Assembly (NCBI GenBank): GCA_000436735.1
Contig: FR887191.1
Coordinates: 3,899-26,294 of the forward strand
Direction: 5' to 3'
DNA: 22,396 nt
Origin: Firmicutes bacterium CAG:170
GTDB taxonomy: Bacteria > Bacillota > Clostridia > Oscillospirales > Oscillospiraceae
Below are positions 12,765-21,066 of this stretch, piece after piece; position 1 is the first letter of the stretch; each line of letters begins with the position of its first letter. The notes under the pieces are model-generated. The model saw only the letters and a list, made by a program, of their open reading frames with translations. It was not told the origin of the DNA and did not search any database. A program made the position numbers and the translations under genes.

Positions 12765-15716
12765 ATGTCTGAAAAAATGTATCCGATCCCCTTCCGTTCC
12801 CTTATGAACTGGATCGTCGAGGAATATGCCGTGACCGGCGATATCTTCGGCGTACATAAAGCCTATCACGCATCCGGAAAGACGCTCCCCATCTTCGGTG
12901 AGCGCATCGAAACCCCCTTTGGCCCGGCCGCAGGCCCCAACAGCCAGCTGGCGCAGAACATCATCGCCGCCTACTTTGCCGGCGCGCGCTTCTTCGAGGT
13001 CAAGACTGTTCAGAAGATGGACGGCCACGATCTGGCGGTCTGCGTGCCGCGTCCGTGCATTCTGGCCGACGACGAGGGCTACAATCAGGAATGGTCCACA
13101 GAGCTGGAAGTTCCGCAGGCCATGAACGAGTATATCAAGGCATGGTGCGCTCTCAAGGTGCTTTCGAAGGTCTATGGACTCGGCGACCCGGACGGCTTCG
13201 TGTTCAACATGTCCGTTGGCTATGACCTTGAGGGTATCAAGGGCCAGAAGGTCGATACTTACATCAACGGCATGATGGATGCATCCAACACTGAGCAGTT
13301 CCGCGAATGTCTGGACGTCCTGACCGAACTGTTCCCGGAGGAGAAGGACTGCATCGCGTCCATTTCTCCGCGCGTCTCACGCTCCGTCACCGTTTCCACG
13401 CTCCACGGCTGCCCGCCGCAGGAGATCGAGCGCATCGCGTCCTACCTTCTGACGGAAAAGGGCCTGCACACCTTCGTCAAGTGCAATCCGACCATTCTCG
13501 GCTACAAGACCGCCCGCAGCATTCTCGACTCGATGGGCTACGGCTACATCGTCTTTGACGAGCATCATTTCAACGAGGATCTCCAGTGGGCTGACGCCGT
13601 TCCGATGTTCGAACGGCTTCAGGCGCTGGCGGACTCCAAGGGGCTGGAATTCGGCCTCAAGCTGTCGAACACCTTCCCCGTCGATACCACACGCGGCGAG
13701 CTGCCCGGAAACGAGATGTACATGTCCGGCCGCAGCCTGTTCCCGCTGACCATCGAGATGTGCAATCGCATTTCACGTCAGTTCAATGGCAAAATGCGCA
13801 TTTCCTTCGCGGGCGGCGCAGAATTCTTCAACTGCGACAAGCTGTTTGCCGCGGGCATCTGGCCAATCACCGTCGCCACCACCATTCTCAAGCCCGGCGG
13901 CTACAACCGCCTTGCGCAGATGGTCGAAAAGGTCGAGCCGCTTCCCTACCGCGCGTTTGCCGGTACGGATACCGCAGCCATCGCGGATATGAGCGCCGCG
14001 TCGCACACCGATATCCACCATCTCAAGCCCATCAAGCCCATTCCCGCCCGCAAGAGCACGGAAAGCGTCCCGCTGATCGACTGCTTCACGGCTCCGTGCA
14101 AGGGCGGCTGCCCCATCCATCAGGATATCCCTGAGTACATCGAGCTTTGCCGCAAGGGCCTTTACGGCCCGGCGCTCAAGCTCATCACCGAGAAGAACGC
14201 CCTGCCGTTTATCACCGGCACCATCTGCGCACACCGCTGCCAGAACCGCTGCTCCCGCAACTTCTATGAAGAGTCCGTCCAGATCCGCGACACCAAGCTA
14301 GTCGCAGCGGAAAAGGGCTACGGCGCACTGATGGCCTCCATCCGCCGTCCGGCGAAGGTCGAGGGCAAGAAGGCTGCCATCATCGGCGGCGGCCCGACCG
14401 GTATTGCGGCGGCCTACTTCCTTGGAAGAGCTGGTGTGGAAACGACGATCTTCGAGCGCGAGGAAAAGCTCGGCGGCGTGCCGCGCTATGTCATTCCCGC
14501 GTTCCGTATCTCCGACGAGGCCATCGACAAGGACGTGGCGCTGATGGAAAAGTACGGCGTCGAAGTCAAGTGCGGCGCTCCGGCACCCTCCGTCGAGGAG
14601 CTGAAAAAGAAGGGCTATACCCATATCCTTCTCGCCACCGGCGCATGGCAGGCCGGGAAACTTGACATTCCCGGCAACGTCAAGGGCGTTATCGGCTGGA
14701 TGAAGGAAATGAAGCAGCAGGTCAAGCCGTGCCTCGAGGGCCATGTGGTCGTCGTTGGCGCGGGCAACACCGCCATGGACGCAGCGCGCGTCGCCAAGCG
14801 CATGGGCGCGGAGTCCTCAACCATCGTCTACCGCCGCACCAAAAAGGAAATGCCCGCCGACGAGCACGAGCTGAAACTCGCCATCGACGAAGGCGTTCAG
14901 ATGGTCGAGCTGGCAGTCCCCGTCGAGCAGAAGGACGGCAAGCTGCGTCTTGAGAAGATGAAGCTCGGCGAGCCGGACGCTTCCGGACGCCGCGCACCGG
15001 TCGGGACCGGCGAATTCTTTGAGATCCCGTGCGATCTGGTGCTCTCTGCCGTCGGTGAAAAGGTCGATGCACAGTTCATGGCCGCAAACGGCATTGAAAT
15101 GGAGCGCAAAGGCCCCGCCTTCAAGACCAACGTCGAAAACGTCTGGTGCGCGGGCGATGCTCATCGCGGCCCCGCGACCGTCGTTGAGGGCATTGCCGAT
15201 GCCGCCGCGTTCGCGGAAGCCGTTATCGGCGAGGCGCATACCTACGAGATCCCGGCGGCGGCCTATCCGTCGAAGTCTCAGGCCGTCTCGAAGAAGGGCA
15301 TTCTGAAAATGGCGAAGGACGCCTGCTGCGAGGGTGCGCGCTGCCTGAGCTGCAATACCGTCTGCGAGAACTGCGTCGATTCCTGCCCGAACCGCGCCAA
15401 TGTCGCGGTCGTGCTGGCCGACGGCCGGACGCAGATCGTCCACGTCGATAAGATGTGCAATGAGTGCGGCAACTGCACGCACTTCTGCCCCTACGCCTCG
15501 GAACCGTGCCACGACAAGTTCACGCTCTTCCAGACGGCGGAGGACATGGCCGACAGCGCCAATCAGGGCGTTCTGTTCCTCGGCGGCGATCAGGTCCGCG
15601 TTCGTCTCGGCTGCAAGGTCGAGGACGTCGATCTGTCGAAGCCGAACGACCTGCCGAAGGAGATCGAGGTGCTGATCCTGCGTATCCGCAGCCACTACAG
15701 CTATCTCTACAAATAA
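12765..15716 (+). CDS. ygfK: YgfK, putative selenate reductase-type FAD/iron-sulfur subunit
   Basis: The 983-residue protein has the YgfK layout. An N-terminal dihydroorotate dehydrogenase-like barrel (about residues 1-420) is followed by a cysteine-rich link (CKGGCPIHQDIPEYI near 444, then CAHRCQNRCSRN), then an FAD-binding GGGPTGIAAAYFLG near 538 and an NAD(P)-binding VVGAGNTAMDAARVA near 662, as in glutamate synthase small subunits. C-terminal iron-sulfur motifs follow near 854-915 (CLSCNTVCENCVDSCP and CNECGNCTHFCP). It should pass electrons between NAD(P)H or ferredoxin and a ring-reducing barrel. In gut bacteria ygfK is part of the anaerobic urate/purine degradation set; the selenate reductase name is historical. 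The ATG has AAGGAGG at 7 bases. It is close to the family's length of about 1000 residues and is followed by a strong hairpin. Confidence 0.93.
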   Translation: MSEKMYPIPFRSLMNWIVEEYAVTGDIFGVHKAYHASGKTLPIFGERIETPFGPAAGPNSQLAQNIIAAYFAGARFFEVKTVQKMDGHDLAVCVPRPCILADDEGYNQEWSTELEVPQAMNEYIKAWCALKVLSKVYGLGDPDGFVFNMSVGYDLEGIKGQKVDTYINGMMDASNTEQFRECLDVLTELFPEEKDCIASISPRVSRSVTVSTLHGCPPQEIERIASYLLTEKGLHTFVKCNPTILGYKTARSILDSMGYGYIVFDEHHFNEDLQWADAVPMFERLQALADSKGLEFGLKLSNTFPVDTTRGELPGNEMYMSGRSLFPLTIEMCNRISRQFNGKMRISFAGGAEFFNCDKLFAAGIWPITVATTILKPGGYNRLAQMVEKVEPLPYRAFAGTDTAAIADMSAASHTDIHHLKPIKPIPARKSTESVPLIDCFTAPCKGGCPIHQDIPEYIELCRKGLYGPALKLITEKNALPFITGTICAHRCQNRCSRNFYEESVQIRDTKLVAAEKGYGALMASIRRPAKVEGKKAAIIGGGPTGIAAAYFLGRAGVETTIFEREEKLGGVPRYVIPAFRISDEAIDKDVALMEKYGVEVKCGAPAPSVEELKKKGYTHILLATGAWQAGKLDIPGNVKGVIGWMKEMKQQVKPCLEGHVVVVGAGNTAMDAARVAKRMGAESSTIVYRRTKKEMPADEHELKLAIDEGVQMVELAVPVEQKDGKLRLEKMKLGEPDASGRRAPVGTGEFFEIPCDLVLSAVGEKVDAQFMAANGIEMERKGPAFKTNVENVWCAGDAHRGPATVVEGIADAAAFAEAVIGEAHTYEIPAAAYPSKSQAVSKKGILKMAKDACCEGARCLSCNTVCENCVDSCPNRANVAVVLADGRTQIVHVDKMCNECGNCTHFCPYASEPCHDKFTLFQTAEDMADSANQGVLFLGGDQVRVRLGCKVEDVDLSKPNDLPKEIEVLILRIRSHYSYLYK

Positions 15717-15730
15717 ACCGTAAAATGCAG

Positions 15731-15767
15731 AAGCCCCTTCCGGAACCCATGGTTCCGGAAGGGGCTT
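15731..15767. terminator. 17-bp hairpin between convergent ygfK and serpin genes
   Basis: A perfect 17-bp stem (15731-15747 with 15751-15767) with the 3-base loop CAT lies between the convergent stops at 15716 and 15793. Its T-run is short (three T on the plus side, two on the minus side), so termination relies on stem strength; it probably serves both genes. Confidence 0.8.
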
Positions 15768-15792
15768 TCATGCTGCAATCATTCACGTTTTC

Positions 15793-17184
15793 TCAGTCCA
15801 GCGGGTTATTGACGATGCCTGCAAAGAGCGGCTGCTCGTTTTCTGCCGTGACAAGGAACAGGAACGGACGATCAAAGCTAAGGTCGATCACCTCGCTGAC
15901 CATGGCGCACTCTTCCACGCCTATCACGGTGAACGCCGCCGCCTCGCAGCCCTCCTCGTCGATCTTCACGCGAGCGGCATACTGTGCCTTCGTGACAGCA
16001 AGCGCCTTAGCATCCGCGGCCAGCGGCGTGAAGTCCGAAACGGATGCGTCAAACACATCGCGGACGCCAAGCGCCATGAGGCCGTCCTTCAGGTCGAAGT
16101 CCGCCGAGACATCGAATTTCGGCAGGGTGAGGTTCACAGTCCGGCTCTTGCAGTTTGCCCAGTCGCCGCCGGAGGCAAGAAAGCGCTGCGCCTCCTCGTC
16201 TGTGAGAAGCTCCTCGGGGGTGTGGCCCTCTCGCGGCAGGACGAGCCACATCGCGCCGCCCATGTCAAAGCGGAGGCAGACCGCCTCGAATTTCTCGCCC
16301 CAGTAATAGCCCGCGGCATCGCCGCCGTGCATAAAATCGCACGTCACATCGCCGTTGGGCGCGTGGAAAGTGTCGCTCCGGGTTGCGCCCGCGTAGAACT
16401 CGTTTTGCCACGCGGCGCGGAAATAGAGCGTGGACACCAGCGCAATGACGGTCTCCGGACGCAGAGTGATGTTCTTCACCGCGTCCTCCAAAAGTCCTCC
16501 GGTCTGCTCGTTCAGCCAGTTTTGGAGGGCTTCATTCAGCGCCGCGCTCCCCATTTCGCCCCGATACGACGCAGCGTGATAGTGCTCCGCAAGCGCGTCC
16601 ATCGTCTCCTGCCGGAAATCGATGTCCCGGTTCAGCCAGACAGACGAGCCGGGCAGGCACTTGGTCTGGCCGTCATCGCAGTATGTCGAACTCCAGAGCG
16701 CGGAGGCCTTTTTCCGCTGGATCTCGATACTCTCCGAGCCGAGAAGCGACAGGATCTGCGCGCGGCTCTCGCCGTCTGTACACTCCGCCAGCATGGCGAG
16801 CGCAAGATAGAGGCTCAGCGGCGAATAGACGCGGTTATCTCCGTCTGTCCCGGCAAGATACTGCTGCGACGTGGTCAGGAAAAACGACTGCATTCCATGG
16901 CTCCAGCCGTCATCCAGCGCCAGGCGGTCGGTGCGGTCGTCCTGCCACGCTTCGTAGGCGGCGTTGTACGCCTCCATGTCGAGCGTTCCGTCCTTCGCCT
17001 CATAGTCCTCGAAATTGGGCCGCTGTACCGTCTGCGGAAGCTCCGGCTTTGCAAGCAGCATTCCCTTTGTATCCGGGGAATCCGCCGTCCCCGGCTCTTG
17101 CGTCCCGTTCTGTGTGCCTGCGGCACATGCGGCAAGCGAGCAAAGGCTCGCCAGCACAAGGATCCAAGCCAAACATCGTTTCAT
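15793..17184 (-). CDS. Serpin-family protease inhibitor, secreted lipoprotein
   Basis: Serpins trap serine or cysteine proteases by cleavage of an exposed loop. The 463-residue protein starts with a lipoprotein signal peptide (lipobox LAAC, Cys-20) and a linker of about 75 residues, then a full serpin fold with NRVYSPLSLYLALAML, the ALVSTLYFRAAWQNEF strand and a C-terminal FDRPFLFLV. The reactive loop begins with the inhibitory-type hinge EEGCEAAAFT (410-419), short side chains at P12-P10. Counting from P17 at Glu-410 puts P1-P1' near Cys-426/Ala-427 in EECAMVS, though the loop is about 3 residues longer than in alpha-1-antitrypsin, so P1 is uncertain. Bacterial serpins are known from gut Clostridia (siropins of Eubacterium siraeum). 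The ATG has GGGAGG at 8 bases. It lies 90 bases after azlD on the same strand; no clear promoter or terminator separates them. Confidence 0.93.
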   Translation of the reverse strand: MKRCLAWILVLASLCSLAACAAGTQNGTQEPGTADSPDTKGMLLAKPELPQTVQRPNFEDYEAKDGTLDMEAYNAAYEAWQDDRTDRLALDDGWSHGMQSFFLTTSQQYLAGTDGDNRVYSPLSLYLALAMLAECTDGESRAQILSLLGSESIEIQRKKASALWSSTYCDDGQTKCLPGSSVWLNRDIDFRQETMDALAEHYHAASYRGEMGSAALNEALQNWLNEQTGGLLEDAVKNITLRPETVIALVSTLYFRAAWQNEFYAGATRSDTFHAPNGDVTCDFMHGGDAAGYYWGEKFEAVCLRFDMGGAMWLVLPREGHTPEELLTDEEAQRFLASGGDWANCKSRTVNLTLPKFDVSADFDLKDGLMALGVRDVFDASVSDFTPLAADAKALAVTKAQYAARVKIDEEGCEAAAFTVIGVEECAMVSEVIDLSFDRPFLFLVTAENEQPLFAGIVNNPLD

Positions 17185-17274
17185 ATCTGCGTCCTCCCTT
17201 TCGTGAAGTGGTATTGTGTCCTTCTGACCATAAAGACGCAGTTTTTTACGGCTGGTTGCACCGCGCCGAAAAAT

Positions 17275-17586
17275 TTACGGCAGCAATATGTAGAGCGCAA
17301 GATCCACTGCGACCGCAGCCAGCACGCACACAATGACAGGCAGTTTTCGCCATGCCAGCAGCCCCGCTGCCGCACCGCCTGCAAGGCCGATATAGGGCCG
17401 CGCCGGGTCGAGGGTCACGACGCCCGGAAACACCAGCGCCGCCATGGCCGTATAGGGTATCAGCTGCAAAAACTTCTCGACCTTCGGCCCGAAATGCAGC
17501 TTTTCGAGCAAAACGGCAGGCAGCATCCGGGGAATGTAGGTCACGAGCGTCATTCCGGCGATCAGAAGCAGGATATCAGTCCGCAT
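17275..17586 (-). CDS. azlD: AzlD, small subunit of branched-chain amino acid exporter
   Basis: AzlD partners AzlC in exporting branched-chain amino acids and analogues. The 103-residue protein has about four membrane helices, with the family's early segment TYIPRMLPAVLL and LIPYTAMAALVFPG. The frame allows an ATG at 17592, but AGAGG lies 9 bases before the ATG at 17586 and only 3 before the other, so the later one is chosen. The gene overlaps the end of azlC by 11 bases, meaning coupled translation. Confidence 0.92.
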   Translation of the reverse strand: MRTDILLLIAGMTLVTYIPRMLPAVLLEKLHFGPKVEKFLQLIPYTAMAALVFPGVVTLDPARPYIGLAGGAAAGLLAWRKLPVIVCVLAAVAVDLALYILLP

Positions 17587-18286
17587 CGGCATCTTCCTCT
17601 TTCGGCAGCTCTACGAAGAAAACGCCCGCGGCGGCTCCAGCCAGCGTGGACGCGATCAGCGCCCAGCCGGAGTCGAGGAACCGCGACAGCAGCGTGTTGA
17701 CCGCCGCCGTCAGCAGCACCAGAAGCCCCAGCCGCCCGTTTCCACGTACGCTTGGCGCAAGCAGTGAAATGAACATGGCGTACATGGCGACGCCCAGCGC
17801 CGCCGTCAGCAGCGCAGGCAGAAAATCGGACGCGACCGCGCCGATCACCGTCCCCAGATTCCATGACAGATAGGAGATCAGCGCCATGCCGAGAAAGACA
17901 AGCCCCGGCCGCTCCAGCTTTTTCTGCGTCGTATAGATGGCAAAAACCTCATCCGTCACGCCGAAGGCCGCAAGCTCCTTGAACGCGCGCTTTTCCGAGC
18001 GCATCCCGTTCATCACGCAGGCTGACATGATAAAGTGCCGCAGATTCAGGATAAACGTCGCAAGCACGATGGCCGCGATGCCCGCGCCCTGCGCGTACAT
18101 GCCCGCCGCCATCATTTCGCTGGCTCCGGCATAGACAAAGACCGACATCATGCACGTTTCGAGTACGGAAAAGCCCGCCTGCCGTGCGATGAGTGCATAA
18201 GCGATCCCGACGGGGATATAGCCCAGAATGACGGGAATGCCGAGCCTCGCACCCGTCCAGAAGACGGAAGCGCCTGATTTTTTCAT
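17576..18286 (-). CDS. azlC: AzlC, large subunit of branched-chain amino acid exporter
   Basis: The 236-residue membrane protein shows the AzlC pattern: GIPVILGYIPVGIAYALIARQAG, then VYAGASEMMAAGM and LNLRHFIMSA, with about seven to eight hydrophobic segments. With AzlD it forms an exporter of branched-chain amino acids such as leucine and of toxic analogues. The start is taken at the ATG at 18286, which overlaps the stop of the upstream acetyltransferase as ATGA; a second ATG at 18298 lies 12 bases upstream with no ribosome site. The three genes are one operon. An aspartate-rich C-terminus (EEDADAD) is read in an overlap with azlD. Confidence 0.93.
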   Translation of the reverse strand: MKKSGASVFWTGARLGIPVILGYIPVGIAYALIARQAGFSVLETCMMSVFVYAGASEMMAAGMYAQGAGIAAIVLATFILNLRHFIMSACVMNGMRSEKRAFKELAAFGVTDEVFAIYTTQKKLERPGLVFLGMALISYLSWNLGTVIGAVASDFLPALLTAALGVAMYAMFISLLAPSVRGNGRLGLLVLLTAAVNTLLSRFLDSGWALIASTLAGAAAGVFFVELPKEEDADAD

Positions 18287-18789
18287 GCTTCGCCGCATCC
18301 CGGAAGTATTTTCTGGCAGAAAGCCACGTCAAGCCAGCGGCCAAGCTTGAAGCCGGACTTGTAGAGCCGCCCGACCTCGCGGTAGCCGTGCCTCTCGTGG
18401 AAGGCAATGCTCCGCGCATTTTCCTCCGTGATGATGGCGACAATGCTGTGCAGTCTCATTTTCTCGCCTTCGTGCTCGATGGCCGTCAGCAGCTGTGAAC
18501 CAACGCCGCGCCCCATGCAGCTGTGCGCCAGATAGATCGACAGATCAGCGGTATAGCGATAGGCGGAGCGCTCGTTGTAGGCGTCAAGATACGCATAGCC
18601 GACGACCGCCCCGTCCTCCTCCGCGACCAAGTACGGATAGTGTTCCTGAATGCGGCTGACGCGGGCGGAAAAGGCTTCCGGTGTCAGCGGCTCTTCCTCA
18701 AAGGTGATCGTCGTGTTTTCGATATAGTAATTGTAGATCGTCAGGCACGCCGGAATGTCGCGCTCCTCGATCGGTCGGATTGTGAGCAT
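18283..18789 (-). CDS. GNAT N-acetyltransferase, phosphinothricin/methionine sulfoximine type
   Basis: The 168-residue protein matches the Pat/MnaT-like GNAT group: IRPIEERDIPACLTIYNYYI, NTTITFEEEP, and the acetyl-CoA motif CMGRGVGSQLL, then ENARSIAFHERHGY. Members acetylate amino acid analogues such as phosphinothricin, methionine sulfoximine or methionine sulfone, and some natural amino acids. The ATG at 18789 is chosen because GGGAAG precedes it at a good spacing and family similarity begins there; the frame extends another 81 codons upstream through the promoter and into the recN terminator, which is not coding. It starts an operon with azlC-azlD. A joint role in detoxifying and exporting amino acid analogues is an inference. 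Confidence 0.9.
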   Translation of the reverse strand: MLTIRPIEERDIPACLTIYNYYIENTTITFEEEPLTPEAFSARVSRIQEHYPYLVAEEDGAVVGYAYLDAYNERSAYRYTADLSIYLAHSCMGRGVGSQLLTAIEHEGEKMRLHSIVAIITEENARSIAFHERHGYREVGRLYKSGFKLGRWLDVAFCQKILPGCGEA

Positions 18790-18819
18790 AATCGCACTTC
18801 CCTGTTGATGGATACTGGC

Positions 18820-18848
18820 ATTATAGCAACAGATTTTCCGCATTTCAA
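18820..18848 (-). promoter_or_regulatory. Promoter of the acetyltransferase-azlCD operon
   Basis: On the minus strand, -35 TTGAAA (18843-18848) and a perfect -10 TATAAT (18820-18825) lie 17 bases apart. Confidence 0.9.
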
Positions 18849-18862
18849 CCGTCGCGGAAATA

Positions 18863-18892
18863 GAAAAAGAGACAGGCGCGCCGCCTGTCTCT
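18863..18892 (-). terminator. Intrinsic terminator after recN
   Basis: A perfect 11-bp stem AGAGACAGGCG/CGCCTGTCTCT (18868-18878 with 18882-18892) is followed on the minus strand by TTTTTC. It ends the tlyA-nadK-argR-recN operon. Confidence 0.92.
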
Positions 18893-18904
18893 ATACATTT
18901 CTGC

Positions 18905-20590
18905 TTATTTTGCGCATTTTTCCGCCTTGTATCGGTCAGCCGCCGCCAACAGCTCCTCCGCACCCTGCAAAAGGACGGGGGTGACCTCCGCGCCGCCCGT
19001 GATGCGGGCCAGCTCCTTTCGTCGTTCTTCACGGCTCAGCTGGAGGACGCTTGTATAGGTACGGTCGTTTTCAACGCGCTTTTCCACGATAAAATGCGTG
19101 TCGGCCATCGCCGCGATCTGCGGCAGATGCGTGACACAGAGTACCTGCTTGCCGCGCGCAACGTCGGAAAGCTTCTCCGCGACCTTCTGCGCGGCTCTTC
19201 CGCTGACGCCCGCATCCACCTCGTCGAAGATCAGCGTCTGCACTGCATCCTGCTCGGCAAGGACATTCTTCATCGCCAGCATGATGCGCGCAAGCTCACC
19301 GCCGGAGGCGACCTTGCTCAACGGCTTGAGCGCCTCGCCGACGTTTGCCGACATCAAAAAGCGCACGCCGTCCATGCCCGTCGGCGAAAGCGGGATCTCC
19401 TCAAACTGACAGACGAAGCGGATCTTCGGCATATCGAGCTGGGCAAGCTCCGTCTGGATCCTGATCTGCAGCTTCTCCGCCGTCTCTTTTCTGGCGGCGC
19501 GCAGCGCAAGCGCAGCGTCCTCCGCTTCCTTTTTCGCTTTGTGCAGCTGCTTTTCCAGCCGCTCGATGCGGTCGGAGGCAAATTCGATCTCGTCGAGCTG
19601 CGTTTTCGCATTCTCCAAAAATTGCAGAATTTCTTCGCAGGAGGAACCGTATTTGCGCTTCAGCCGGTGGATCGTATCGAGCCGTGACTCGATCTCCTCC
19701 AGCTCCTCGGCGGAGTAGCTCAGACCGTCGAGCGTATCGCGCAGCTCCTCGGCGGCGTCCTGTGCCGCATACATGAGGTCGGATATTTTTCCGTGCAGCG
19801 CGCCGATGGACTCGTCCACACGCTCCACGCGCGAAAGCGCCTGCTCCGCACCGGCCAGAAGCTCCGCAGCGCCGGAGCTGGATTCGTCGCCATAGAGCGC
19901 CGCCATGGCACTTTGCAGCGCACCGGTGATCTTCTCCGCATTCTGCAAAACCTTCCGGCGGGCCTCCAGCTCTTCGTCCTCGCCGGGATGCAGCGCAGCG
20001 CGCTCGATCTCGTCGATCTGAAATTTCAGCGCCTCGACCAGCCGGAGCTTTTCGCTCTCGCCCATCGAAAGGCGGTCGATCTCCTGCCGGAGCGCCTGCA
20101 CACGGGCGTATTTCTCGCTATACTGTCCAAGCAGACTCCCATCGCGCGAGAAAAGGTCGAGATATTGCAAATGCGTTGCCTCGTCGAAAAGCTGCTGCGA
20201 GTCGTGCTGTCCATGGATCTGGATGAGCTGTTCCCCGAGCCTTTTCAGGATAGAGACCGTAACGGGACGGCCGTTGACGCGGCAGACGTTTTTTCCGTCC
20301 GTATAGACCTCGCGCTGCACGAGCAGCTCGTCCGGGTCATACGGGATCTGATTCTCTTCAAACCACGCAAGGCGCGGCGTTCCGGTAAAGACCGCGCTGA
20401 CAAAGGCGCGGCCTGCGCCGGTACGGATCACGTCGCGGTAGGTGCGTTCGCCGAGAATGGCGGAAATGGCATCGATCACGATGGATTTGCCCGCGCCGGT
20501 CTCGCCGGTGAGCACATTGAAGCCCCGGTCAAAGGAAATATTGGCCTGCTCGATCACCGCGATATTCTCAATGTGCAGAACGCTCAGCAT
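18905..20590 (-). CDS. recN: RecN, SMC-like DNA repair ATPase
   Basis: RecN acts early at DNA double-strand breaks, tethering ends. The 561-residue protein has an N-terminal ATPase half with Walker A GETGAGKS (residues 29-36) and HGQHDSQQLFD, a central coiled coil (about 160-370) and the C-terminal half with the signature VASGGELARIMLA, Walker B LIFDEVDAGVSG and VTHLPQIAAMAD. The length is normal. The ATG at 20590 has GGGAGG at 8 bases and lies 19 bases after the argR stop. It is the last gene of the tlyA-nadK-argR-recN run, a common order in Firmicutes. Confidence 0.97.
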   Translation of the reverse strand: MLSVLHIENIAVIEQANISFDRGFNVLTGETGAGKSIVIDAISAILGERTYRDVIRTGAGRAFVSAVFTGTPRLAWFEENQIPYDPDELLVQREVYTDGKNVCRVNGRPVTVSILKRLGEQLIQIHGQHDSQQLFDEATHLQYLDLFSRDGSLLGQYSEKYARVQALRQEIDRLSMGESEKLRLVEALKFQIDEIERAALHPGEDEELEARRKVLQNAEKITGALQSAMAALYGDESSSGAAELLAGAEQALSRVERVDESIGALHGKISDLMYAAQDAAEELRDTLDGLSYSAEELEEIESRLDTIHRLKRKYGSSCEEILQFLENAKTQLDEIEFASDRIERLEKQLHKAKKEAEDAALALRAARKETAEKLQIRIQTELAQLDMPKIRFVCQFEEIPLSPTGMDGVRFLMSANVGEALKPLSKVASGGELARIMLAMKNVLAEQDAVQTLIFDEVDAGVSGRAAQKVAEKLSDVARGKQVLCVTHLPQIAAMADTHFIVEKRVENDRTYTSVLQLSREERRKELARITGGAEVTPVLLQGAEELLAAADRYKAEKCAK

Positions 20591-20609
20591 AACATCCGCC
20601 TCCCGCGGC

Positions 20610-21065
20610 TCAGTGTGTGATCTGTTCCCGAAGCTCAGCGCACAGCGTGGACGCCGAGGCCGAGTCGCGCATGGCGATAAACGCCGTGTCGTCGCCGGCC
20701 AGCGTGCCGACGATCTCCGGAATATTCATCTTATCGAGCGCGGAGCAGGCCGCAGAGGCAAGTCCCGGCATGGTTTTGATAACCAGAATGTTCTGCGCAT
20801 GCTCCACGCTGGTCAAGCACTGCTTGAAAATGATGTTCAGCTTTGCGGAGAAGGTATGCTCCACCGGCTTTGCCGATACGCTGTAGCGGTATGCGCCGGT
20901 CGAGCCCAGCTCCTTGATGATCCGAAGCTGCTTGATGTCCCGGGAAATGGTCGCCTGCGTGGTCTGGAAGCCTGCCTCGCGCAGCTCGGAAAGGAGCTGC
21001 TCCTGTGTCTCGATGTCATGGTCATGGATCAATTGCAGAATCTTTTCCTGGCGTTTCGATTTCAT
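20610..21065 (-). CDS. argR: ArgR, arginine repressor/regulator
   Basis: ArgR binds ARG boxes as an arginine-dependent hexamer to control arginine synthesis and breakdown. The 151-residue protein has the N-terminal winged helix (KSKRQEKILQLIHDHDIETQEQLLSELREAG, then TQATISRDI) and the C-terminal arginine-binding, trimerising part (IKTMPGLASAACSALD, then GTLAGDDTAFIAM with the GDD core). The ATG at 21065 has AGAGG at 7 bases; the frame runs 7 codons further, but that part overlaps the nadK end. It starts 1 base after the nadK stop. In this operon position the gene is widely conserved in Clostridia. Confidence 0.96.
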   Translation of the reverse strand: MKSKRQEKILQLIHDHDIETQEQLLSELREAGFQTTQATISRDIKQLRIIKELGSTGAYRYSVSAKPVEHTFSAKLNIIFKQCLTSVEHAQNILVIKTMPGLASAACSALDKMNIPEIVGTLAGDDTAFIAMRDSASASTLCAELREQITH

Positions 21066-21066
21066 T

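Noticed and set aside
17185..17274. Possible terminator between azlD and the serpin gene
   Set aside because: The GC stem is followed by A rather than T on the minus strand, so it cannot be called a terminator in the right direction.
16222..17700. 492-codon plus-strand frame
   Set aside because: Runs antisense over the serpin and azlD genes, both of which are clear families; no domain is visible.
18790..19032. 81-codon upstream extension of the GNAT acetyltransferase
   Set aside because: Crosses a perfect promoter and the recN terminator; family similarity begins at the ATG at 18789.
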